Assembly: GCF_039523175.1 (NCBI RefSeq)
Contig: NZ_BAAAEU010000007.1
Span: forward strand, 62,001 to 126,000
DNA: 64,000 nucleotides
From: Dokdonella_A soli
GTDB taxonomy: Bacteria; Pseudomonadota; Gammaproteobacteria; Xanthomonadales; Rhodanobacteraceae
Direction: 5' to 3'
Each line of letters opens with the position of its first letter. Position 1 is the stretch's first letter. A model generated the notes under the pieces. That model searched no databases. It was not told where the DNA came from and saw only the letters and a program-made list of their open reading frames with translations. Both the position numbers and the translations under genes were made by a program. Positions 36,992-44,468 of this stretch are shown one piece after another.

Positions 36992-38398
36992 CTAGAACAG
37001 CGTCGGACACCCGTCGAAGCCGTTGTTGAACACGATGTCGGCCTGCTGCACTTCATAGGCGCCGATGTCCGCCGCTGCTCCGGACACGCGCGGATAGCCT
37101 GTCCCGCGTTGGTCCGTCCCCAGGTTGGCGGCGTTGTTGCCGGTGTTGATGGCCGGACTTCGGCTCATCAATGCGTGCGTCTGCGTCGGACCGCCGTTGT
37201 CGCGCAGCGTGCCGAGCAGGGGGCAACTCGTGGTTGTGGCCGGCACCACCGGCCCGAGGGCTGCGCGGACCAGGTTGTTGGCGCCGCTGATCGTGAGCGT
37301 GTGGTTGGGCGTGACGACCGAACTGAAGTCCAGCTCGGTCGCGCTGGTGCCCGAACCATAGGTGTTGTTCGACAGGATCGAGCTTTGCAGTTCGACCGCG
37401 ATCGTCGTGCCGGTGGGTGCGGCGCCGGTCGTGACCGTCAGTCCGGGCGCGAAGCTGTAGGCCATGCCATTGCTCGCCATCACCGCGGTGTTGAACGCGA
37501 TCGTGCTGTTCTTCACGGTCGTCGGAATCAGCGACTCCACGCCGCCGATGGTTTGCGCTGTCGCCGAATTGCCGGAGATCGTGCTGTCGATGACATTCAG
37601 GCGATCGTCGGCGACATGCCCGTTGACCAGCACGCCACCGACCGTTGCGGCCGCGTTGCCGGAAATCGTCGAATAGAGCAGGCCGGCGCCTCGACCGGCA
37701 TAAGCTCCGCCCGCCGAGCCGGTCGCGGTGTTGCCGCTGATCGTGCTGCTGGCGAGCGAGACACTGTAACCGGCCCAGAGCCCGCCTCCATTTCCGGAGT
37801 TGGCCTTGTTTGCGAAAACCGCGCTGTCGCGCAGGGACAGGAACCCGCGTACGTAAATGCCCCCGCCATGGGCCTGGGCGCCGCCCGGCGCGGTGGCCGT
37901 GCAGCCGAACACCTGCGTGCGAAACAGCGACACGCTGGCGTTGGATGCGATACAACCACCGTTGGCCGGACCCGCGACAGGCGAAAGCCGTCCATCGTAG
38001 ATGTCGAGATATTGCAGCGAAAGTTCGCCATTGCCGGTATGGTTGAAGACGCGATCGTTCTGATAGGTACCGTTGTACTTCCCGCTGATGCCGACGAGAT
38101 CGCCTGGCCCCAGCAGCGTCAGGGAGTCCTGTGCAACCGTGATCGCGCCGGTGTGGAGGCTGATCCTGCTGCACGCATAGGTGGTCCGCAGCTTGGACAG
38201 GTCGACGGTATCGCCGGACAGCGTGGTCGGCGCGGCGATCACCGCGCGCAAGCTGCCGGGACCGCTGTCGTTGCAATTGGTCACCGTCCAGGTATTCGCG
38301 GCGACAGCCTCCGGAGCCACCAACGCGAACAGCACCGCGATGCAGGCTGCCAGCGGCTGACGTCGCACGGTCGACGGAATGCACGATGAAATCGTCAT
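36992..38398 (-). CDS. Secreted right-handed beta-helix protein, paralogue
   Basis: A protein of 468 residues, with a signal peptide (ACIAVLFALVAPEAVAA), TNCNDSGPGSLRAVIAAPTT, a run of beta-helix coils (SSTISGNTAT, DSTISGNSAT, NSTIAFNTAV), then LGTLRDNGGPTQTHAL, SPAINTGNN, GAYEVQQ and the end DIVFNNGFDGCPTLF. It shares long near-identical stretches with the gene at 35516-36952, showing a recent tandem duplication; conservation is highest at both ends and lower in the middle coils. GGAGAG precedes the ATG. Probably exported past the outer membrane; no enzyme motif is visible. Confidence 0.78.
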   Translation of the reverse strand: MTISSCIPSTVRRQPLAACIAVLFALVAPEAVAANTWTVTNCNDSGPGSLRAVIAAPTTLSGDTVDLSKLRTTYACSRISLHTGAITVAQDSLTLLGPGDLVGISGKYNGTYQNDRVFNHTGNGELSLQYLDIYDGRLSPVAGPANGGCIASNASVSLFRTQVFGCTATAPGGAQAHGGGIYVRGFLSLRDSAVFANKANSGNGGGLWAGYSVSLASSTISGNTATGSAGGAYAGRGAGLLYSTISGNAAATVGGVLVNGHVADDRLNVIDSTISGNSATAQTIGGVESLIPTTVKNSTIAFNTAVMASNGMAYSFAPGLTVTTGAAPTGTTIAVELQSSILSNNTYGSGTSATELDFSSVVTPNHTLTISGANNLVRAALGPVVPATTTSCPLLGTLRDNGGPTQTHALMSRSPAINTGNNAANLGTDQRGTGYPRVSGAAADIGAYEVQQADIVFNNGFDGCPTLF

Positions 38399-38423
38399 GC
38401 CTGCTCTCCGTTGAATCGGAAAA

Positions 38424-38756
38424 TCAGTTGTACGTTTCCAGGAACCCGCTGCAGCGGATGGAAAGGACTCTCAGCAGTTGCTCGAAGCCGTTCGCGAAGA
38501 TGCGATCGAGCGCGACCGACGACGAAGCCTCGCTGCTCGTAGCCGTTCGCATCGGTCGCGCCACGCGGATTCGGAACGGCCAGCGTACCGACCGTCGACG
38601 CGAGTTGGGCGCAGGCGAGCGCAACGCCCGGCGGCCATGGAACGGCACCGAAAACGTTCGTTGCGATGCGGAACCTGACGCGATGCCTGCATGTTCCCAT
38701 GATCGCCGCTCTTTTTCGGAAGCCCGGTCATCCAGCAGACGCGGGCATACGCTCAT
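38424..38756 (-). pseudogene. Remnant of a secreted protein with IFxxGFE tail
   Basis: One reading frame ends ...SSVALDRIFANGFEQ, the tail pattern of many secreted proteins in this group and similar to the IFNSGFD/VFNNGFD ends of the two adjacent beta-helix proteins. The matching upstream part (PNPRGATDANGYEQRGFVV) lies in the neighbouring frame, so a one-base slip in the run TTCGTCGTCGGTCGC has broken the gene. Further upstream only a short Ala/Cys-rich stretch is left. No start or signal peptide remains. Confidence 0.5.
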
Positions 38757-38853
38757 GAATGCCGCAGCGCGCGAAAGCGAACAGCGCCCGGCTCACCGGT
38801 CGGAAACCGCTGCGCGGGAGCCGCTGTAGAATGGGGCAAACCGGGAGAACGCC

Positions 38854-39486
38854 GTGCTGACCGAACGCTTCACGCGCGCCACCGAGTACGCCCGCGAAAC
38901 CCACGCCGGCCAGGTGCGCAAGGGCACGAGCGTTCCCTACCTGTCCCACCTGCTCGGTGTCGCGAGCCTCGTGCTCGATTACGGTGGCGACGAAGACCAG
39001 GCGATCGCAGGTCTCCTGCACGACATCGTCGAAGACCAGGGTGCACACCACGAGGCGATCGTGCGCCAGCGATTCGGCGAACGCGTCGCGCGGATCGTCA
39101 TGGCCTGCACCGACGGTTCCCATGAATCGAGAGCCGAGGACGTCACGCCGGAACAAAAGCGCGCGAACTGGCAAGCCCGCAAGACCGCGTACCTCGAGCA
39201 CCTGGAGACGCAACCGGACGACGTGCTGCTGGTGTCCGCCTGCGACAAGCTGCACAACGCGCGCGCGATCGTGCGCGACATCCGCGATCCCTCGGTGGGC
39301 GCCGCGGTCTTCGAACGCTTCACCGGCAAGCGCGACGGAACGCTCTGGTACTACACGTCGCTGGCCGACCTGTGCTCGTTACGCAATACGCCGGTCGCCA
39401 TCGAACTCGCGGCGGTGGTGGAGGAAATGAGAGACATGCCGGGCGGTTCGCTGAGCGGCATGATCATCAATCGCGGCGCATTTTGA
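38854..39486 (+). CDS. HD-domain hydrolase, SpoT/MESH1-like
   Basis: A protein of 210 residues (GTG start). It carries the RelA/SpoT hydrolase HD pattern: His32 in YLSHLLGVA, the His56-Asp57 pair in LLHDIVED, and a later Asp in VSACDKLHNAR. There is no synthetase, TGS or ACT domain, so it is a small stand-alone hydrolase that could degrade (p)ppGpp or a related nucleotide. Its neighbours do not add to its role. Confidence 0.85.
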   Translation: MLTERFTRATEYARETHAGQVRKGTSVPYLSHLLGVASLVLDYGGDEDQAIAGLLHDIVEDQGAHHEAIVRQRFGERVARIVMACTDGSHESRAEDVTPEQKRANWQARKTAYLEHLETQPDDVLLVSACDKLHNARAIVRDIRDPSVGAAVFERFTGKRDGTLWYYTSLADLCSLRNTPVAIELAAVVEEMRDMPGGSLSGMIINRGAF

Positions 39487-39952
39487 CGCGCGGCTGACGG
39501 GCCTCGGCGCAGGCGTCCGTGAATGCCCGACGTGCCGAACGACGCCGGATGGGATATGGGCCGTGATCCTACCGGACAGGCATCCTATTCTATTGATTTA
39601 CAACATTTGTATAGATGCTCAGTGGACAACTGACTCACAAAGGTACTCACGTTATTCGATGCTCGCCATTGCGGCCGCCGACATCGGGATTCGCTCGATG
39701 CCGAGCCGCTGTAGCACGATGACGCGAGCCATCCGCACGTGCTTTTCCCGCAGTCGTCCGTTCGGCTCTTTTGCTCTGGCGTTTCGCTTCGCTTTGTCGT
39801 CATGCCCGATCCTCGCTCCGGCAGCATCACAGCGATAACCGGCTCGCCAGCATTGCCCGGAGCGACGTGCAGCACGAATGCAACCGCCGCCAGCCGAGAA
39901 CACGCAGCGATTAGATCGTGCGATGCTTGAGGCGGTTCTCTCCGGAAGATAA
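39487..39952. other. Left boundary region of the accessory island
   Basis: 466 bases without a clear complete gene. TGGGCCGTGAT at 39557-39567 matches the 3' end of the tRNA-Lys gene at 48642-48652. Then comes an AT-rich stretch (about 39580-39650), in contrast with the GC-rich flanks. On the minus strand a frame ending at 39652 reads ...KEPNGRLREKHVRMARVIVL..., possibly the C-terminal remnant of a lost gene. This is what a decayed left end of an integrated element would look like. Confidence 0.4.
39557..39567 (+). repeat. 11-bp copy of tRNA-Lys 3' end (possible att remnant)
   Basis: TGGGCCGTGAT is identical and in the same orientation to bases 48642-48652 of the tRNA-Lys gene (acceptor arm, 3' side). 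It falls exactly where the base composition changes. Integrases often use tRNA 3' ends and leave such direct repeats. 11 bp is short, so chance is possible. Confidence 0.35.
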
Positions 39953-41005
39953 ATGATGACGTGTCGAGTCGATGGCCGCGCTTTTGCGAACGAGGATGGC
40001 CGGGCCTGGGTTGAAAGGTTGGCTGCATACCGAATGCCGAGCGATCGGCGCGCCGTCTTCGAGTTGACCGTGACTGCGCTTCCGTTTCTCTCTCTTTGGA
40101 GCGCCATGGCACTGGCCGCGAACCACGGATTGCCGTGGCTTCTGCCGCTGCTCGTGTTACCCGCCGCCGGGTTCCTCGTTCGGCTTTTTCTCATCCAACA
40201 CGATTGCGGACATGGCTCCTTCTTTTCGCACAAGACAACCAACGACTGGGTCGGCCGCGTACTCAGCATCCTCACCATTACGCCTTACGATCACTGGCGG
40301 CGTGGGCACGCGCTTCACCATGCCACGGCCGGCAACCTGGCGCGTCGCGGCATCGGTGACGTCGATACCCTGACGGTTTCAGAATATGAGGCTCGCTCTG
40401 CTTGGGGACGTCTGCGCTACTGGACGTATCGGCACCCAATCATTCTGTTCGGCATCGGTCCCACCTATCTTTTCGTCATCCAAAACCGCTGGCCCGCGGG
40501 GTTCACCCGCAATGGTTGGAGGCCGTGGTTGAGCACCATGGGCACCAACGTCGCCATCGGCGCGGCGGCAATCGCCGTCATCAGCATCGTGGGACTGCGG
40601 ACATTCCTTTGGGTCGAAATCCCCACGCTTCTCTTGGCTGCCGCCGCCGGAGTCTGGCTGTTTTACATCCAGCACCAGTTCGAAAAAACTTTCTGGGCCG
40701 AAGGTGCTCTATGGAACGTTCACGACGCGGCACTGCGCGGCAGCTCGCACTACGATCTGCCTCTCGTCCTTCGGTGGTTCTCCGCGAACATCGGCATCCA
40801 CCACGTCCACCATCTTTCGAGCCGCATTCCGTCTTATCGGTTGCCTTCAGTGCTCGGGGACTTCCCCGCACTCAAAGAGATCGGAAGGTTGACTCTTTGG
40901 CAAAGCTTTCGGTGCGTGCCGTTGACACTCTGGGATGACGAAGGCCAGCGCCTCATCTCATTCAAGGACCTACGTCATCGGCCCGCAGCTCACGCCTCCG
41001 GCTGA
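39953..41005 (+). CDS. Membrane fatty acid desaturase family protein
   Basis: A protein of 350 residues with four membrane helices and the three histidine boxes of di-iron desaturases: HDCGH (83-87), HALHH (119-123) and HHVHH (283-287), with a supporting HQFE at 241-244. It would introduce a double bond into an acyl chain of a membrane lipid or a carrier-bound fatty acid, using O2 and an electron donor. It stands at the left end of the island, 383 bases before the repeat-protein gene, and may or may not belong to that cluster. Upstream sequence shows no strong ribosome-binding site; ATG at 39953 or 39956. Confidence 0.85.
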   Translation: MMTCRVDGRAFANEDGRAWVERLAAYRMPSDRRAVFELTVTALPFLSLWSAMALAANHGLPWLLPLLVLPAAGFLVRLFLIQHDCGHGSFFSHKTTNDWVGRVLSILTITPYDHWRRGHALHHATAGNLARRGIGDVDTLTVSEYEARSAWGRLRYWTYRHPIILFGIGPTYLFVIQNRWPAGFTRNGWRPWLSTMGTNVAIGAAAIAVISIVGLRTFLWVEIPTLLLAAAAGVWLFYIQHQFEKTFWAEGALWNVHDAALRGSSHYDLPLVLRWFSANIGIHHVHHLSSRIPSYRLPSVLGDFPALKEIGRLTLWQSFRCVPLTLWDDEGQRLISFKDLRHRPAAHASG

Positions 41006-41388
41006 CAACGCACCCGGCGTGGATGCCGTGGGCAACACCGCCTGCACCGCGGGAGGCGGCGGAGCCGGGGCAAGGTGGACGTGTAGCAGGACGCAGGGCC
41101 GCATAGAAATTGGTACGTCCCAACGGCTTGGCGGCGAACGCGGCCAGCGATGGATGCTGCGTCTTGGGGGAAGGCCGGCAACCGACAAGCGGTCATTGAG
41201 CTTCCACCATCGAATTCTCCGACTCCGTGCAAGATGAAGCGCGGTTGGTTCACAGTGGCCTGTAACTACTTGCAGGTTTCTAGACACCGAGCAACCTGTA
41301 GTCTCTGAACCCCAATGGGGACAAGGATCTCCGCCCCATGGACGACGACGCAATCCGTTTTCTCATTGACGAAGGAAGGGGAGCGCAC
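41006..41388. other. Gap between desaturase and repeat-protein gene
   Basis: 383 bases. No gene is recognised. Near its end GGAAGGGGAG (41374-41383) is a strong ribosome-binding site for ATG 41389, five bases away. An in-frame ATG at 41338 would add 17 residues but has a poor site. A promoter for the following cluster should lie here; I see no clear -35/-10 pair. Confidence 0.4.
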
Positions 41389-41811
41389 ATGAAGGTGAAC
41401 AGTCCACTGCAACAGGCCAATGACCGCGCTGACGATGTCGCTGCTAAGGAACTGAATCTGTCGGCTGCGGACGCGGAAGCCGTCTCCGGCGCAATCGAGC
41501 AGTCGCGGATGACTCGAGATCAGGTGCTCCGCCGGAGCTTGGCGTGCCCGCCGATCATCGACAACTTGCGCTGCATCACGGTTGCCAACAATCTGCGTTG
41601 CCCGGCGGTCTCCAAGAGTCTGCGTTGCCCGGCAATCGGTTCGGCGCTGCGTTGTCCGGCGATCACCGATGCACTGAAGTGCCAAGCGATCACCGATGCA
41701 CTGAAATGCAGCGCTATCGCGCTGGCGCTGAAGTGCAAGGCCATCCGCGAAAGCCTCAAGAACACCAAGGTTGCCGATCAACTCCGGCTCGGCAACTTGG
41801 CGATAGCATGA
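41389..41811 (+). CDS. Cys-rich nonapeptide-repeat protein, candidate precursor or scaffold peptide
   Basis: A protein of 140 residues, chosen from ATG 41389 because of its strong ribosome-binding site. Residues 1-50 are charged and helical-looking (AAKELNLSAADAEAVSGAIE), like a leader. Residues 51-140 are ten tandem 9-residue units to the very last codon, consensus L-[R/K]-C-x-A-[I/V]-x-x-x (such as LRCPAITDA, LKCQAITDA). The first eight have Cys at position 3; the last two lack it. Eight cysteines are thus spaced exactly nine residues apart. I know no family with this pattern. It is the first gene of a tightly packed set encoding nucleotidyltransferases, a kinase, an aminotransferase and a dehydrogenase, so it may be the peptide they modify, or a metal-binding or solenoid scaffold. 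Confidence 0.75.
   Translation: MKVNSPLQQANDRADDVAAKELNLSAADAEAVSGAIEQSRMTRDQVLRRSLACPPIIDNLRCITVANNLRCPAVSKSLRCPAIGSALRCPAITDALKCQAITDALKCSAIALALKCKAIRESLKNTKVADQLRLGNLAIA
41539..41808 (+). repeat. Ten in-frame 27-bp tandem units
   Basis: Each unit encodes one 9-residue repeat. At DNA level neighbouring units are similar but not identical (for example both units 5 and 6 end GCGATCACCGATGCA), showing spread by tandem duplication followed by drift that kept Leu, Arg/Lys, Cys and Ala-Ile. There are no spacers, so it is not a CRISPR array. Confidence 0.85.
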
Positions 41812-41821
41812 CTTGACCGCC

Positions 41822-42949
41822 ATGAGCAAGGAGTCCACGGCCTTCCAGGAGGTCGTGCGGTTCTGCTTGGGAAGCGTTGGCTACCGGTGCGAAAGGATTG
41901 GGGCATTCATCGGTGCTGTCGAAGCTTTGCCAACGGAGCCCTTGACGACGCTCCTTGGCAAAGCCCATTTGGCCGGGCTGTTCAAGTCCGTCGTCGCACG
42001 GCACGAGCTGCGCACCCGCAGGCTGCAGGCCGCTATTACGCGCATGGTGCCGGTGTTGCGCGCGCGCGCGATTTTCAACCGCAACATCCACGCCGAGCTG
42101 CTCAATCTGGGCAGCAAGCTCGCGGTCGCAGACGGCCGGGTGCGCCCCGTTGTGCTGAAAGGCATCGCCTGTTGGGACACGTACTATGACGACCCGATCG
42201 CGCGGCGCGTGCGCGATCTCGATCTCTTGATCGAGAGCCCGGATCAGGCCGATATCATCTGCGACGTGCTCGAGGAGGAGGGCTACGAGGCGCTGTTCTT
42301 CGTCGATGACAAACGCACGGTGCGCGAGCATTTCCGGTCTGGCGAGAGCTATAGCGTGCCGCCGTTGCGCATCCGCAGACGCGCCGACATCGAGGACGAC
42401 GATGAGGTCGGTGATTTCCGGGAATTGGAAGACGTCGTCCGCCGTCACGGTGGCGACACCGGGCTGGAACTTGTGGACGACCTCGGGCCAATCCTCACTG
42501 TCGATGTGGAACTTCACAGGGCGCTGTTCGCGACGACGGAAGGCACGTTCGTCGGCTCCGAGCCAAGCGACTACCGTCTCTCCGCGACGCTGCCGCAGTT
42601 TCGCGAGATGACAACCGGTGCTGCTTTGGCTTACACCGGGGTGAAACTCGCGCTCGACATTTTGGAAACGCTGTCCTGCGGTGAGAACAACGTCAAGTGC
42701 CTCAAGCTCGCGGCGGATTTCGTCCGCATCCTCGAAAAGAGCGGCCAGCGAGATTTCGAAGAAGCTATTGTCGTCGCCCGCCGCTGGAACTGCTTGCATC
42801 ACTTCGCCGACACGCTCCAGGCCGTCCGCGTGCTGACCCCGGAGGTAGCACTGCACGGTCTGCCTGCACCTGACGGCAACGATTCGCTGGATCTGCTGCT
42901 GGATGTTGCGGCAGACGCGCTCGAGGGGACCCTTCCATGCTCGGCATAA
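41822..42949 (+). CDS. Nucleotidyltransferase-like protein, NTP_transf_5 (PF14907) type
   Basis: A protein of 375 residues. VLKGIACWDTYYDDPIARRVRDLDLLIE (residues 111-138) matches the family core: Lys-Gly, an aromatic/acidic stretch, Arg, then DxD (Asp132, Asp134) for metal binding in a Pol-beta-type nucleotidyltransferase fold. Members occur beside peptide-modification genes, including lasso-peptide loci, but their reactions are mostly unknown. The start is ATG 41822, ten bases after the repeat-protein stop with no clear ribosome-binding site, so translation is probably coupled. An acidic insert (ADIEDDDEVGDF) lies in the middle. Confidence 0.75.
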   Translation: MSKESTAFQEVVRFCLGSVGYRCERIGAFIGAVEALPTEPLTTLLGKAHLAGLFKSVVARHELRTRRLQAAITRMVPVLRARAIFNRNIHAELLNLGSKLAVADGRVRPVVLKGIACWDTYYDDPIARRVRDLDLLIESPDQADIICDVLEEEGYEALFFVDDKRTVREHFRSGESYSVPPLRIRRRADIEDDDEVGDFRELEDVVRRHGGDTGLELVDDLGPILTVDVELHRALFATTEGTFVGSEPSDYRLSATLPQFREMTTGAALAYTGVKLALDILETLSCGENNVKCLKLAADFVRILEKSGQRDFEEAIVVARRWNCLHHFADTLQAVRVLTPEVALHGLPAPDGNDSLDLLLDVAADALEGTLPCSA

Positions 42950-43833
42950 CCCAGTATCTGGCTTGCCATCGCATCTCCATGGACACGATCCAAGGATACG
43001 TGCGTCCACTTGGAGATGGCGAATGCCTGCTGCTTGTCGGGTCCGTCGCGGAAGGCCTTGCCAATCCGGAATCGGATCTCGACCTGTTGTTGCTCGCGAA
43101 CGATCGTGACGCCGGAGAGCACGAACTGCACGGCGACATGCTCCGCGCCATGCCCGAGGGCTTCGACCTCAATATCGAGGTGATCACGCATGCCCGCGCT
43201 GAGGCTGTGTGTCGATTCTTCCTGCACAATCTCAACGAGGCTAGGCGCCCCGCGGCAGCAGGCGCGCCGCGCTCGCTGACCTTCGTCGGCGCTGACGAGC
43301 TTCGTCTGCTGCACCGACTGCGTACCGGTATTCCCTTGATCGCGTCGGCGAACTCCGTTGACACCCTGCGCGACTGCTATGCGCTGCACGCGCTTCCCGA
43401 TTTCTGCACCCTGCAACATGTCGCCTGCCATCTGCGGTTGAGAGCTGACGCGTCGCAGACCGTACAAGATGCGGGCGACCCGCACACGCCGCTGGTGATG
43501 AGCCAGCTGGCTGGCCAGCACCTGATCGCCGCCGTACTCGCCTCGATAGGCGAAACCAACCCGAATCCGAAGTGGTTGCTGCGGCTGCTGCGCGATCACC
43601 GCCGCATGCTGCAGACGTTCGATCCTGACCGCCTGATCCGTCTCGCCCTGCCGGGGGCGGCCTCCTCCGCCCGCGACATCGTGGACGAGCTGCAGGCGGT
43701 GTCGGAGATGACCCTGGCGCGGTTGGTCATCGAAGCCGGTCGGGCCGGGTCGCCAACCGCCGTGGCGCTCAGCGATCTGCTCCCGCGGCACCCCCGCGTC
43801 TTGCCCGCCGAACCTGTGGACTGCGTGGTATGA
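42937..43833 (+). CDS. Pol-beta-type nucleotidyltransferase domain protein
   Basis: A protein of 298 residues. LLVGSVAEGLANPESDLDLLLL (residues 32-53) is the minimal nucleotidyltransferase signature GSxxxG...SDxD, with metal-binding Asp47 and Asp49. The rest is helical and not recognised. It overlaps the preceding gene by 13 bases and the next by 4. Together with the upstream NTP_transf_5 protein it gives this operon two different nucleotide-transfer enzymes, suggesting nucleotidylation of a peptide or small molecule. Confidence 0.7.
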   Translation: MLGITQYLACHRISMDTIQGYVRPLGDGECLLLVGSVAEGLANPESDLDLLLLANDRDAGEHELHGDMLRAMPEGFDLNIEVITHARAEAVCRFFLHNLNEARRPAAAGAPRSLTFVGADELRLLHRLRTGIPLIASANSVDTLRDCYALHALPDFCTLQHVACHLRLRADASQTVQDAGDPHTPLVMSQLAGQHLIAAVLASIGETNPNPKWLLRLLRDHRRMLQTFDPDRLIRLALPGAASSARDIVDELQAVSEMTLARLVIEAGRAGSPTAVALSDLLPRHPRVLPAEPVDCVV

Positions 43834-44468
43834 AGACAGAAACGATCCCCGGACTCCTGATCGAAGGCGTCGACTATTCTGGCAAGACCGCGGTCTCGAC
43901 CGAGTTGGAGCGGATAATGCGGGAGCGCGGCTACGAACCGTATCGCCGCGCTTGCTTCATGCACGAGCATCCGATCATCGATGGCCTTCTGGCGCTTGCC
44001 AAGGCCAGCCAGCGGATGGACGAACGCGACATCTGCTACACCGCGAGCATCCTGTTGGACCTGACCCTGCCCGCGCTGCCATCGCCGCCGGGGTACCTCC
44101 TACAGGAGCGGCATGTGCAGACCCAGATCGGGCGCAACACCTTCTTCTATGAAGACGACGAACGCTGGCAAGTGACCACGCTAAGGCGGCTGCGCCGCTG
44201 TTTCTCAACCCAGGTCTATCTCACCTCCAATCTTGCGGCGAAGCGGGAGCGCACGCGTACGCGCACGCCCAAGAGCCCGCGCGACGCGCTGCTGGCAGAG
44301 GACGTGCTGCTGCATCAACGCTACGACGACTACATGCGCGACACCTTGCCCGGAGGCGAGGCTTGGCTGGTGATTGACACCTCGGTGTTAAGTATCGCCG
44401 ACGTCGCTGGACTGATCTTGGACCAGATTGAGACCTTCGATGAATGCGCCGCATTCGCCCGCGTATGA
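43830..44468 (+). CDS. P-loop kinase, thymidylate-kinase-like
   Basis: A protein of 212 residues. LLIEGVDYSGKTAVSTELE (9-27) is the P-loop in the setting typical of dTMP kinases (E-G-x-D-x-x-G-K-T). Later comes LLQERHVQTQIGRNTFFY, similar to the substrate-binding Arg region, and an Arg-rich lid (KRERTRTRT). A true housekeeping dTMP kinase would have F-E-G-x-D-G-x-G-K and a DR[Y/F] motif; here Tyr replaces Gly and the DR motif is not evident, so a different phosphate acceptor is likely. Start overlaps the previous stop (ATGA). Confidence 0.65.
   Translation: MKTETIPGLLIEGVDYSGKTAVSTELERIMRERGYEPYRRACFMHEHPIIDGLLALAKASQRMDERDICYTASILLDLTLPALPSPPGYLLQERHVQTQIGRNTFFYEDDERWQVTTLRRLRRCFSTQVYLTSNLAAKRERTRTRTPKSPRDALLAEDVLLHQRYDDYMRDTLPGGEAWLVIDTSVLSIADVAGLILDQIETFDECAAFARV

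Noticed and set aside
36563..38389. Long plus-strand open frame opposite the beta-helix genes
   Set aside because: Repeat-like Arg/Gly/Asp translation mirrors the beta-helix coils on the other strand; no start signal.
38386..38829. Plus-strand gene of 147 codons between the beta-helix gene and the HD hydrolase
   Set aside because: Composition is shadow-like; the opposite strand shows a recognisable broken secreted-protein tail.
41539..41808. CRISPR-like array because of regular 27-bp units
   Set aside because: Units are contiguous, coding, in frame and without spacers; no cas genes in the window.
41389..43833. MNT-HEPN-type toxin-antitoxin pair
   Set aside because: There is a minimal nucleotidyltransferase but no HEPN partner, and the genes continue into metabolic enzymes.
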